In this document: in pieces, positions 45,033 to 52,948 of the stretch
Layout: each line of letters begins with the position of its first letter
Position numbering within the stretch: position 1 is the stretch's first letter
NCBI GenBank assembly: GCA_017625695.1
Contig: JAGAKI010000066.1
Span: 19,296-83,295, forward strand
Source: Clostridia bacterium
GTDB lineage: Bacteria > Bacillota > Clostridia > UMGS1840
Direction: 5' to 3'
Length of the DNA: 64,000 bases
Program-made: the position numbers and the translations under genes
Notes under the pieces: model-generated
What the model was told of the DNA's origin: nothing
The model's database searches: none
The model's input: only the letters and a program-made list of their open reading frames with translations

Positions 45033-46160
45033 TTGAATAAGCAAACTGTACAAAAGCTGAATTTATTTGGTGGTGGAATTCTTTCCCGTTGGGAAGAGAA
45101 TCAGGCATTGTTTTTAGAAGTGTCGGGACAGTATAAGTCCGGTGCTGTGACGTATCCCTTCACTGTTTCTTTTGATGGGGAAACCTACAAGCTGACTTTT
45201 CAGAAAGAGTGCATGAAAGGTTTATTTCCTGAATTGTTTACCTCTTTGCTTAGTAAAGCAAATCTCTATGATGAACTGGAACTTACCTATGCGGATCGTA
45301 CCGGCAGACTGATTCTTCACGGAGATGCCAAAAATGTGACTACCAAAAGTGATAACCGTGTGATGGAACCATCCAAGGCGGAAGAAAAACATCTGATTTC
45401 GCCCAAAGCGGCAAATAAACTGCTAACTGTTTTGGATTTTGTTACTGACCAGGGAAAATTAAAAAATACCCATGTGAGAAAATTCACCCAGGCGGAGCAT
45501 TTTATAGAACTTTTGGTTCCTTATATTAAAAAGCTTCCCGCCGACCGTGAAATCATGGTGTATGATTTGGCTTGCGGAAAATCTTATTTGTCCTTTTTCT
45601 TGAATTTTTACCTTTGCGATGTGTTAAAGAGAAGATGTCGCATCATCGGAGTGGATATCAGAGATGATGTGGTAGAAGCTTCTAAAAAAATCCGTGATGA
45701 ATTAAAATACTATAATATGGATTTTTACTGTGCGGATATTTTAGAATTTGAACCGCCCACACGGATGGACATTGCCGTATCTTTACACGCTTGCGATGTG
45801 GCGACTGATTTTGCCATTGCAGCGGCGGTGAATAATGGTGCCCAAATATGTGCCATTGCCCCGTGTTGTCATAAGGAATTTTTGCCCACCATCGGGAATG
45901 AAGAAATGCCGTATCTCTTTGAAAACGGCATTTTTAAAAAGCGATTTTCGGACCTGTTAACTGATATATACAGAGTAAAAACCATGGAAGAACACGGCTA
46001 CAATGTGACGGCAACGGAGTTTGTTTCTCCTCTGGAAACTCCGAAAAATCTATTGATATTAGCAGAGAAAACAAAAAATGCTTCTCCGAAAGGAGAAGCA
46101 ACCAAAGAAATCAAACGGGCATTTGGAGTTGACCCGATTTTAGAGAAACTTATTTTTTAG
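45033..46160 (+). CDS. SAM-dependent methyltransferase, Methyltransf_32-like
   Basis: 375 residues. A Rossmann-type SAM site is visible in the second half (VYDLACGKSYLSFFLNFYL, IIGVDIRDDVV) with SLHACDVATDFAIA and APCCHKEF after it, a pattern seen in the PF13679 group that acts on RNA or protein substrates not firmly known. The first 130 residues form a separate domain. TTG start (45033), six bases after GAGGGGA. Twelve bases after purD, so cotranscribed; the link with purine metabolism is unknown. Confidence 0.8.
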   Translation: MNKQTVQKLNLFGGGILSRWEENQALFLEVSGQYKSGAVTYPFTVSFDGETYKLTFQKECMKGLFPELFTSLLSKANLYDELELTYADRTGRLILHGDAKNVTTKSDNRVMEPSKAEEKHLISPKAANKLLTVLDFVTDQGKLKNTHVRKFTQAEHFIELLVPYIKKLPADREIMVYDLACGKSYLSFFLNFYLCDVLKRRCRIIGVDIRDDVVEASKKIRDELKYYNMDFYCADILEFEPPTRMDIAVSLHACDVATDFAIAAAVNNGAQICAIAPCCHKEFLPTIGNEEMPYLFENGIFKKRFSDLLTDIYRVKTMEEHGYNVTATEFVSPLETPKNLLILAEKTKNASPKGEATKEIKRAFGVDPILEKLIF

Positions 46161-46176
46161 CGGAAAGGCGAATCCT

Positions 46177-46962
46177 ATGAAAATCATTGACTGTCATTGT
46201 CATATTTATCCTCAGAAGATTGCCGAAAAGGCAGTAAAAGCCATTGGTGATTTTTACGATATCCAGATGCATTGCGGAGGCACCTGTGAAGACCTCTTGT
46301 CAGAGTGGAAAGAATACGGTGTGGATAAAATGTTGATTCACTCCACGGCAACCCGTCCTGACCAGGTATCTCATATCAATCAGTTCCTGTTGGGCGAACT
46401 TGCCAAAAATACCGATTTTATTGGGTTTGGGACTCTTCATCCCGATTATGATGATAACGAAGGAGAAATCGAAAAGCTTCTGGCAAATGGGGTGAAAGGA
46501 ATCAAATTCCACCCTGATTTCGGGAAAATTGATATTTTATCTCCCGAAATGTATCATATTTATGAAATGATGTCGGGTAAGCTTGCCATTATGTTTCATG
46601 TTGGTGACTACCGATACGATTATTCTCATCCCACCAAAATCAAGCAGATTTTACGGGATTTTCCTAACTTAACGGTCATCGGTGCTCATTTGGGAGGATA
46701 TTCTACCTGGGAGGATTCTATGGATATTCTCTGTGGAGAAAATATCTATTTCGATACTTCCTCTACCCTGGAATTCATTTCTCCCGAACTGGCAGTGAAA
46801 ATTCTTAAAAAACATGACATGGATAAAATCCTGTTTGGTACAGACTATCCCATGTGGCATATCAAAAAGGAAATCGAAAATATTGAAAAACTGGCATTGT
46901 CAGACGATGAAAAAGAGAAGATTTTCTATGGAAATGCAGAACGTTTATTGAATCTTAAATAA
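46177..46962 (+). CDS. Amidohydrolase, TIM-barrel type
   Basis: 261 residues of the amidohydrolase-2 group: metal motif DCHCHIY at the N-terminus, GIKFHPD, MFHVGD, GAHLGG and FGTDYPMW supply the expected His and Asp ligands. Members hydrolyse or decarboxylate varied small molecules; the substrate cannot be told. 16 bases after the methyltransferase gene and before a terminator, so it closes the pur operon. Confidence 0.82.
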   Translation: MKIIDCHCHIYPQKIAEKAVKAIGDFYDIQMHCGGTCEDLLSEWKEYGVDKMLIHSTATRPDQVSHINQFLLGELAKNTDFIGFGTLHPDYDDNEGEIEKLLANGVKGIKFHPDFGKIDILSPEMYHIYEMMSGKLAIMFHVGDYRYDYSHPTKIKQILRDFPNLTVIGAHLGGYSTWEDSMDILCGENIYFDTSSTLEFISPELAVKILKKHDMDKILFGTDYPMWHIKKEIENIEKLALSDDEKEKIFYGNAERLLNLK

Positions 46963-46970
46963 GTACATAA

Positions 46971-47016
46971 AAAAATAAGAATCAAATTTTATCATGAAAT
47001 TTGATTCTTATTTTTT
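46971..47016. terminator. Bidirectional terminator between amidohydrolase and divIC
   Basis: About 18-bp stem of AAAAATAAGAATCAAATTT with its complement and a short loop; T-runs on both strands. It overlaps the divIC stop codon (47008) and serves both convergent genes. Confidence 0.85.
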
Positions 47017-47289
47017 GTCACCGTCTACAAATAAAATTTCGCCTTCTTTTAAGTAGTTTAAGCTGCTTCTGGCGATGGATTCCACCGTTTTCTGGCTGCT
47101 GGCCTTCTGATCCAACCGTTCCAATTCTGCCTGTTTTTCCCGTTCGTAGGCAATTTTTTCCGTATATATTTTTTCGTCTTTCTTAAGCACTGTATAATCT
47201 GTGTAGGTTTGATAGTGTAAGAAAGAGAAATAAACAAACATACCAACCAGGGTGAAAATCCACAGGTTTTTCCGTTTCAATAATTTCAC
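47008..47289 (-). CDS. divIC: Septum formation initiator, DivIC/FtsB type
   Basis: 93 residues: short cytosolic start (MKLLKRKN), one transmembrane helix (about 9-27), then a coiled coil (about 30-65) and an extracellular tail with EGEILFVDGDKK. Bitopic divisome subunit that binds FtsL and FtsQ/DivIB. In Bacillus divIC follows yabP-yabQ, the same order as here. Four bases after yabQ. Confidence 0.88.
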   Translation of the reverse strand: MKLLKRKNLWIFTLVGMFVYFSFLHYQTYTDYTVLKKDEKIYTEKIAYEREKQAELERLDQKASSQKTVESIARSSLNYLKEGEILFVDGDKK

Positions 47290-47293
47290 AGTC

Positions 47294-47782
47294 TCATATC
47301 CTCTTCACAAGCTTCAAGTTTTCTTTCCAGGCATGTATCGGGATGCCCAGGAGCCGTTTCAGCCATTTCCAAATCCATAACAAAGGCTTAACTGAAAACA
47401 AAACACCATTTTTTATTATTATACCAAAGAAACTAAGACTTGTAAAGAGGAATTTGAAAAAAAGTTGTAAAAAATGAGCAATTTTTTCGCACAAAGGGAA
47501 CAACCAACGGGTAAACAAAGCAAAATAAAGAAAAATTCCGGTGAGAAGTCCAAAAAATTCGTAGGCACGAAGCTTCATATCCGAGGTGATAAAAAATACA
47601 AACAAAATCATACTGCAGGAAACCAGCCAGAACAGCATATCACAACAGATTAAAATTGCGTTGTGTGTCGTACGGCGACGGATTGCCTTTAAAAAATCAT
47701 ATCCCAAGCCCAATACCGTTCCTGCGAAAATATCCATTAAAAAAGCCAAAGTCATTCTCCTTACCGGAAGACGTTTTTCCAA
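47294..47782 (-). CDS. yabQ: Spore cortex biosynthesis protein YabQ
   Basis: 162 residues, integral membrane protein needed for cortex formation in Bacillus. Hydrophobic helices near 10-30, 42-65, 70-95 and 105-135; the segment DIFAGTVLGLGYDFLKAIRR is typical. The start is uncertain: TTG at 47782 has AGAGGA 7-8 bases upstream and overlaps yabP by 22 bases, whereas ATG at 47755 has AAGGAG almost touching it. I prefer TTG. Confidence 0.85.
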   Translation of the reverse strand: MEKRLPVRRMTLAFLMDIFAGTVLGLGYDFLKAIRRRTTHNAILICCDMLFWLVSCSMILFVFFITSDMKLRAYEFFGLLTGIFLYFALFTRWLFPLCEKIAHFLQLFFKFLFTSLSFFGIIIKNGVLFSVKPLLWIWKWLKRLLGIPIHAWKENLKLVKRI

Positions 47783-48036
47783 AAGCTTCCTCTGTTTTCT
47801 ACTGTGTTTTTTGTATAGGTCAGACTGTCAAAGCTGCCTTTTGCTACTACTTCTCCTGTGTCTACGGATAGCTTTTCAACTTTCAAATCGCTTCCTTTGA
47901 TATGAAGCTGACCAAGCTCTGTTTCCAGCATAATTTCTTCTTCGTCAAAGGTCAGAATATCTGATACACCGGAAACCGATAGTTTTTCCCGGTTTTCCAA
48001 AATGATGTTCTGAATGATGTTTTTCTCATTTGTCAT
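47761..48036 (-). CDS. yabP: Sporulation protein YabP
   Basis: 91 residues, the short YabP/YqfC fold: LENREKLSVSGVSDILTFDEEEIMLET and GQLHIKGSDLKVEKLSVDTGEVVAKG. Needed with YabQ for the cortex. Partner of yabQ, overlapping it; its start lies within the 3' end of the YkvI-like gene (11-base overlap). Confidence 0.9.
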   Translation of the reverse strand: MTNEKNIIQNIILENREKLSVSGVSDILTFDEEEIMLETELGQLHIKGSDLKVEKLSVDTGEVVAKGSFDSLTYTKNTVENRGSFWKNVFR

Positions 48037-49075
48037 ACTTAAAAAATCCTTTCTTTGCAGATGAATTTTTGATGCTGTCCCACACGATTAACACAATTAC
48101 TCCAATGCCAAGATACCCAAAAAAGGAGTACAGCTTTTCCAAAAGTGTGCTGAATCCTAAAAAGCCCATACCCAGAAGGATCAGAGAGACTGTAAAACTG
48201 TGTGTTCCTTTGGTGACTGCATACAGGCAGTTTACGGCAGTGGTTAAAATGGAGCCATAGAGCATTACAGTATATAAATATGAGAGATGGGGGCCGAGTA
48301 GACCCATAATTTTTAACATTGGGATTGCTTCTTCAGCAAGAATTCCGTTGTGGAGATTTAACACAGCTTTTAGAAGAATTCCGGCAAATGCCACCAAGGA
48401 AAAACCCGCTATCATGCCGTAACGTCCGGTTTTTATGTTGGTTGCTTTAGGGAGAGCAGACAAAAAAGGGAGTACCGACAGCAGATTGTATCCGGTGTAG
48501 GTCAGCATATTAACGGTGGGAGATTCGGTTGTACCAAACAGTCCTACCGGAAGAAGCAAAGAGGCGAACCCAATTACAATCATTGCACCAATCAGGATGG
48601 GAGTAGCAATCAGATTAAACCGGTAAACTCCCTGAATTCCAAAAGGTAAAATGAATAGCGTGATTCCCCAGGTAACGAGAATTCCCAACGGACAGGCGAG
48701 AGAAAAGCTTTCCCTCAGGGCTTCTCCTCCGCAGGCGAGCATGACAGAATAGGAACCTCCTGAAAACAAAAGAAATAGAGGCGTCAGCCACCGGGACAGC
48801 CGGGTAGGGGAACACTCACATTTCTGACGGTTCCAGTACAAAAGACTGACTGCTGCCATGAGTGCCAAAGAAAATCCTAATCGAAAAAGAGAAGAAATAT
48901 CGGGACTTTTGAAAAAAAGCTGCAGTTCTTTTCCTGTGGCAAAGCCGGCGCCGATGAGAGTTCCGGCAACCGAAAACATCAGTTTTAAAATCTGGATGAT
49001 AACAATCTCTCCTTTTATATTGAAATTCGGTGAAAATAAGAAAATATTTCTGCAGAATAATAAGGGGAAAATCAT
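48026..49075 (-). CDS. YkvI-like membrane transporter (start uncertain)
   Basis: Up to 349 residues; about ten transmembrane helices, with the family motif LMFSVAGTLIGAGFATGKEL in the first helix, as in YkvI and other APC-type transporters. The substrate is unknown. Three starts compete: ATG 49075 (no RBS), ATG 48979 (29 bases from the RBS, cutting into helix 1), and non-standard ATC at 49000 (I26), for which AAAGGAGA (49007-49014) is ideally placed 8 bases upstream. The given start is only the outer limit. Fused in transcription with yabP, so a sporulation link is possible. Confidence 0.7.
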   Translation of the reverse strand: MIFPLLFCRNIFLFSPNFNIKGEIVIIQILKLMFSVAGTLIGAGFATGKELQLFFKSPDISSLFRLGFSLALMAAVSLLYWNRQKCECSPTRLSRWLTPLFLLFSGGSYSVMLACGGEALRESFSLACPLGILVTWGITLFILPFGIQGVYRFNLIATPILIGAMIVIGFASLLLPVGLFGTTESPTVNMLTYTGYNLLSVLPFLSALPKATNIKTGRYGMIAGFSLVAFAGILLKAVLNLHNGILAEEAIPMLKIMGLLGPHLSYLYTVMLYGSILTTAVNCLYAVTKGTHSFTVSLILLGMGFLGFSTLLEKLYSFFGYLGIGVIVLIVWDSIKNSSAKKGFFKYDK

Positions 49076-49109
49076 TTTAAATATATTTCATAAAAAATGA
49101 AATTATTAC

Positions 49110-49137
49110 TTGATTTTTCGGGAATTTGTGGTATAAT
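49110..49137 (+). promoter_or_regulatory. Promoter of the DUF1858 gene
   Basis: -35 TTGATT (49110-49115), 16-base spacer, -10 TATAAT (49132-49137). The start falls at or just before a perfect hairpin. Confidence 0.68.
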
Positions 49138-49140
49138 AAT

Positions 49141-49173
49141 AATCGTAAGACTGAATGTGCAAGTCTTACGATT
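49141..49173 (+). other. 5'-terminal hairpin of the DUF1858 leader
   Basis: AATCGTAAGACT pairs perfectly with AGTCTTACGATT over a 9-base loop, at the expected transcript start; CACTG/CAGTG follows (49179-49193). It may stabilise the mRNA. The 120-base leader has no other recognised element. Confidence 0.6.
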
Positions 49174-49263
49174 ACTGTCACTGTTGCACAGTGATGTTTG
49201 CTATTGTTTTCGGGCAGAATCGGTGGCAAACTTTAAATTTTGTTTTGATAAGGAGAAATGAAA

Positions 49264-49485
49264 ATGCAGAAAATTACAAAAGATATGATCATTGCAGATG
49301 TATTGAAAGTGGATGTGGAATTAGCCCCCTTCTTTTTTTCCATCGGAATGCATTGCTTAGGTTGTCCTTCCGCAGCAGGCGAAACCATCGAAGAAGCTTG
49401 TATGGTGCATAATACCGATTGCGATGCTTTAATTGAAAAAATGAATAACTTTTTGGAAATCAAAGCAAACAGCCAAAACGCTTAA
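49264..49485 (+). CDS. DUF1858-domain small protein
   Basis: 73 residues from ATG 49264, which is 8 bases after AAGGAG (the ATG at 49258 is only 2 bases away). The whole protein is one DUF1858 domain (ITKDMIIADVLKVDVELAPFFFSIGMHCLGC), with the CLGCPSA Cys pair after MH. The family is linked to hybrid-cluster and redox proteins in anaerobes, with no proven role. Confidence 0.88.
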   Translation: MQKITKDMIIADVLKVDVELAPFFFSIGMHCLGCPSAAGETIEEACMVHNTDCDALIEKMNNFLEIKANSQNA

Positions 49486-49510
49486 TATCGGTATCACAAA
49501 GAAAATGCAT

Positions 49511-49540
49511 TGCCTAACGAAGGATATTCGTTAGGCATTT
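49511..49540 (+). terminator. Possible terminator after the DUF1858 gene
   Basis: TGCCTAACG pairs with CGTTAGGCA; the T-tail (TTTC) is short, so efficiency is doubtful. Confidence 0.45.
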
Positions 49541-49603
49541 CAACAAAATTGGATGAAAAAGAAAGGATGCCGTTTATAAAAAACTCGGCATACGGTGAAG
49601 TTT

Positions 49604-49876
49604 ATGAGCGAACCCTTGCGCTACAAAGGCAAACTCATTGCCAGAAAAGACAACATCATTTATTATGGAAATCCCGAGGATAGCTATGTTATTATGATGA
49701 ATATTACCGAGTCAACTCCGGTAGGCGGATACGATATCACTTCTAAAGTAACCGTATCCTTACAGACCAATACCGGCGGAAAAGAAAAAATCATCAAAAA
49801 AGTAGAACGTGAAGGAATGTTCAAGGCACTGGATATTGCCGAATACTGGCTGGCAGAAGCCTTGGAAGAAGAATAA
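49604..49876 (+). CDS. Small conserved-looking protein of unknown function
   Basis: 90 residues, start ATG 49604 with GGTGA five bases upstream; the GTG at 49595 lies inside that RBS. I do not recognise the family. It is beta-rich at the start (YKGKLIARKDNIIYYG), with a central DITSKVTVSLQTNTGGKEKIIKK and a C-terminal acidic helix (DIAEYWLAEALEEE). No signal peptide. An AAAGGATG 36 bases upstream is separated from it by an ATGCCG/CGGCAT hairpin (49566-49591). It precedes tagO by 29 bases and may be cotranscribed. Confidence 0.65.
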   Translation: MSEPLRYKGKLIARKDNIIYYGNPEDSYVIMMNITESTPVGGYDITSKVTVSLQTNTGGKEKIIKKVEREGMFKALDIAEYWLAEALEEE

Positions 49877-49905
49877 TTACTTAACTTGAGTGGTGAATAG
49901 TTCTT

Positions 49906-51027
49906 ATGGTGGATAACGGAATTTTCTTAATATTCAGCCTTGCAATTGCATTCTTGTTTTCCTTTGCTGCAGTTCCTTTGGTAAGAGTTGTGGCGTTTAA
50001 AATCGGTGCGGTGGACGTACCACGGGATCAGCGCAGAATGCATACCAAACCCATTCCCCGTATGGGTGGTCTGGCAATTTATCTTGGCTTTCTGGTCAGT
50101 TATCTCTGCTTTGGCGGAATTTTAGAACCAAAATCCGTAGGTATCATTGCAGGGGCAACCGTGTTGGTGATTCTGGGGATTTTAGATGACAGAAAACCCA
50201 TTCGTGCCGTTGTGAAACTGGGAGTTCAGCTGATTGCTGCGTTGATTCCTGTTTTAATGGGACTTCGGGTAGAATTTGTGACCAGTATCAATTTATTTTC
50301 CAATCAGGCAAACTACGTGCTGGGTGCCTTGTCAGTTCCCATTACAGTTGTCTGGATTGTAGGGGTAACCAATGCGTTGAATTTGATTGACGGTTTGGAC
50401 GGACTTGCCGGTGGAATCGCATCTATTTCATCATTTTGTCTGATGTTTGTTTCGCTGGTCTTTGGAAGTCCCCATTGTGCGGTAGCATTGGCAGCAATTG
50501 CCGGTGCAACCATCGGATTTTTACCCTATAATCTGAATCCGGCAAAAATTTTTATGGGAGACACCGGTGCTTTATTTTTAGGTTACATGTTGGCAACCTT
50601 GTCGGTAGATGGATTCTTTAAAAGCTATGCGGCGATTACTTTTGTCATTCCGCTGTTGGTAATGGGACTTCCTTTGTTTGATACCAGCTTTGCTATTTTC
50701 CGTCGTATGCTCCGTGGAGAGCCTATTATGCAACCGGACCGCAGCCACTTGCATCACCGTTTGATTGATGCAGGTTTTTCCCAGAGACAAGCCGTGGCGA
50801 TTATGTGTACCATCAGTGGATTGTTGTCCCTGACTGCAATTGTACTCATTACCGAAGGGTGGAAACGTACTTTGGTCATGTTTGCTGTTTCTGTTTTGTA
50901 TTATTGCGGCGGACTGCTGTACATTAAAAACAAAAACTATGAGCAGGATTTCTTGGACAATCTTGCAAAAAAAGAAGGCCTTTCCAACCAGATTGAAGAG
51001 GAAAGGGAAGGTACTTCGGAAAAATAA
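49906..51027 (+). CDS. tagO: Undecaprenyl-phosphate GlcNAc-1-phosphate transferase, TagO/WecA type
   Basis: 373 residues; integral membrane enzyme of the MraY/WecA superfamily that starts wall-polymer (teichoic or secondary polymer) synthesis. About eleven helices; motifs RRMHTKPIPRMGGLAI, GILDDRK, NALNLIDGLDGLAGG (catalytic Asp), FMGDTGALFLG, and HLHHRLI. Hydrophilic C-tail. Neighbour mnaA makes UDP-ManNAc, so both supply the linkage unit, which also matters for SLH-protein attachment. Confidence 0.93.
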   Translation: MVDNGIFLIFSLAIAFLFSFAAVPLVRVVAFKIGAVDVPRDQRRMHTKPIPRMGGLAIYLGFLVSYLCFGGILEPKSVGIIAGATVLVILGILDDRKPIRAVVKLGVQLIAALIPVLMGLRVEFVTSINLFSNQANYVLGALSVPITVVWIVGVTNALNLIDGLDGLAGGIASISSFCLMFVSLVFGSPHCAVALAAIAGATIGFLPYNLNPAKIFMGDTGALFLGYMLATLSVDGFFKSYAAITFVIPLLVMGLPLFDTSFAIFRRMLRGEPIMQPDRSHLHHRLIDAGFSQRQAVAIMCTISGLLSLTAIVLITEGWKRTLVMFAVSVLYYCGGLLYIKNKNYEQDFLDNLAKKEGLSNQIEEEREGTSEK

Positions 51028-51042
51028 AAAGAAGGTATTTTT

Positions 51043-52200
51043 ATGGATAAATTAAAAGTTATGACCGTGTTTGGTACCCGTCCGGAAGCGATTAAAATGG
51101 CTCCCCTGGTAAAGGAACTGGAATCCAGAGATGAAATCCAGTCCATTGTAGCGGTTACTGCACAGCACCGTCAGATGTTGGACCAGGTGTTGGAAATTTT
51201 TGATATTAAGCCTGATTATGACTTGGATATTATGAAAGAACGTCAGACTTTGGTGGACATTACCTCTAATGTGTTAAAAGGATTGTACCAGGTAATCGGA
51301 GAAGCAAAGCCTGATATCGTACTGGTGCACGGGGATACCACTACTACTTTTGCAGGGGCTTTGGCGGCATTTTATCAGCAGACAGCGGTAGGGCATATTG
51401 AGGCGGGGCTTCGTACATACGATAAATACTCTCCCTTCCCGGAAGAAATGAACAGAGTTCTTACCGGTTCCTTAACGGAGCTTCACTTTTCACCTACTGT
51501 ACAGAACAAAGCCAATCTGTTAAAAGAAGGGAAAGACGAATCTAAAATTTTTATTACCGGAAATACCGTAATTGATGCCTTAAAAACTACCGTCAGAAAC
51601 GATTATGAATTTGCAAATGCAACCTTAAGAAGTTTGGATTTTTCTAAGAAAATTATCGTAGTAACTGCGCATAGACGTGAAAATTTAGGGGAACCTCTTC
51701 AGAATATCTGCCGTGCCATCAAACGTTTGGCAGAAGAGTTCAAAGATGAGGTGCAGGTAGTATATCCCGTACATTTGAATCCTGCGGTAAGAGAAGTTGC
51801 GTTCTCGGTGCTTGGAGATTTGGAAAATGTATTTCTGATTGAACCTGTGGATGTTTGTGAGCTTCATAATTTAATGGACCGTGCGTATATGATTATGACG
51901 GACTCCGGCGGGCTTCAGGAAGAAGCACCTTCATTGGGCAAACCTGTGCTGGTACTTCGTAATGAAACCGAACGTCCCGAGGCAGTAGCGGCAGGTACCG
52001 TAAAAATTGCGGGAATCCAAGAAGAAGATATTTATTCTATGGGAAAAACGTTGTTGACCGATTCCAAAGAATATGACAAAATGGCACACGCTGTTAATCC
52101 CTACGGCGACGGTCTGGCTTCCAAACGAAGCGTAGATGCAATTTTGTATCACTTCGGAATCAAAAAAGAACGCCCGGAAGATTTAATTACCCAAGGGTAA
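51043..52200 (+). CDS. mnaA: UDP-N-acetylglucosamine 2-epimerase (non-hydrolysing)
   Basis: 385 residues; interconverts UDP-GlcNAc and UDP-ManNAc for wall-polymer linkage units. MTVFGTRPEAIKMAPLV, HGDTTTTFAGALAAF, GHIEAGLRT, TAHRRENLG and the DSGGLQEEAPSLGKPVLVLR binding loop are complete. 15 bases after tagO. Also called wecB in other bacteria. Confidence 0.95.
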   Translation: MDKLKVMTVFGTRPEAIKMAPLVKELESRDEIQSIVAVTAQHRQMLDQVLEIFDIKPDYDLDIMKERQTLVDITSNVLKGLYQVIGEAKPDIVLVHGDTTTTFAGALAAFYQQTAVGHIEAGLRTYDKYSPFPEEMNRVLTGSLTELHFSPTVQNKANLLKEGKDESKIFITGNTVIDALKTTVRNDYEFANATLRSLDFSKKIIVVTAHRRENLGEPLQNICRAIKRLAEEFKDEVQVVYPVHLNPAVREVAFSVLGDLENVFLIEPVDVCELHNLMDRAYMIMTDSGGLQEEAPSLGKPVLVLRNETERPEAVAAGTVKIAGIQEEDIYSMGKTLLTDSKEYDKMAHAVNPYGDGLASKRSVDAILYHFGIKKERPEDLITQG

Positions 52201-52219
52201 TCCCACATAAAAAGATGAT

Positions 52220-52256
52220 AAAAAACCGGAATATCAATTTGATATTCCGGTTTTTT
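52220..52256. terminator. Bidirectional terminator between mnaA and the alarmone synthetase
   Basis: AAAAAACCGGAATATCA pairs with TGATATTCCGGTTTTTT with a minimal loop. A-rich left and T-rich right arms serve both convergent genes; it overlaps the stop of the minus-strand gene. Confidence 0.9.
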
Positions 52257-52947
52257 CATATTCCGTATTTTCTGTATGAATTCGTTCATTCAGCGATTGC
52301 ATCCGAAGGTCGGTTGCAGCAATGATATCCGCACAGTCCTTCAGTTCTGAAATCAGTTCTTCAGCATTGGGCATATCTTTTTTGTATTTCATCCCGTGTT
52401 CCAGGCTTGCCCAGAAGTCCATAGCAATGGTACGAAGCTGAACTTCTACTTTGACATTTTGTTTACGGTGGGCAAAAAAGACGGGAATTTCTACAATCAT
52501 GTGGTAACTGCGGTAGCCGTTTGGTTTGGGATTTTTGATATAATCTTTAACTTCCAAAACAGTGACATCATCCTGGCGGGTAAACATTTCTGCTACGTTG
52601 TAGATATCATCCACAAAGGAACAAATGACACGGACACCTGCGACATCGTTTAAGTTTTCTAAAATGGAGGGAATGGATAACTCCCAGCCTCTCCGTTTCA
52701 TTTTTTCTAAAATGCTGGGCGGACGTTTCACCCTTGATTTAATCATTTCAATGGGATTGCGGTTGTTGTGCAGGGATAAATCGTCATTTAAAATTTCAAA
52801 TTTGGTTCGGACTTCCCGGATGGCACATTGGTACATCATCAGAAGGTCGGAGAATTTTTTCGCATTCTGAAACAACTCACCAATGGCTTCTGCGTTTTGG
52901 GGAAGTTCCTGACCAAGAAAATATTTTTGTAATTCATTTTCCATCAT
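52234..52947 (-). CDS. relQ: Small alarmone synthetase (RelQ/YjbM type)
   Basis: 237 residues; makes (p)ppGpp from GTP/GDP and ATP without a hydrolase domain. VKRPPSILEKMKRRG, LNDVAGVRVICSFVDDIY, NGYRSYHMIVEIPVF and VEVQLRTIAMDFWASLEHGMKYK are the synthetase motifs. Starts one base after the ABC gene's stop (the pair ATGATG, weak RBS), so translation probably depends on that gene. Last gene of the exporter unit. Confidence 0.92.
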   Translation of the reverse strand: MMENELQKYFLGQELPQNAEAIGELFQNAKKFSDLLMMYQCAIREVRTKFEILNDDLSLHNNRNPIEMIKSRVKRPPSILEKMKRRGWELSIPSILENLNDVAGVRVICSFVDDIYNVAEMFTRQDDVTVLEVKDYIKNPKPNGYRSYHMIVEIPVFFAHRKQNVKVEVQLRTIAMDFWASLEHGMKYKKDMPNAEELISELKDCADIIAATDLRMQSLNERIHTENTEYEKTGISN

Positions 52948-52948
52948 A

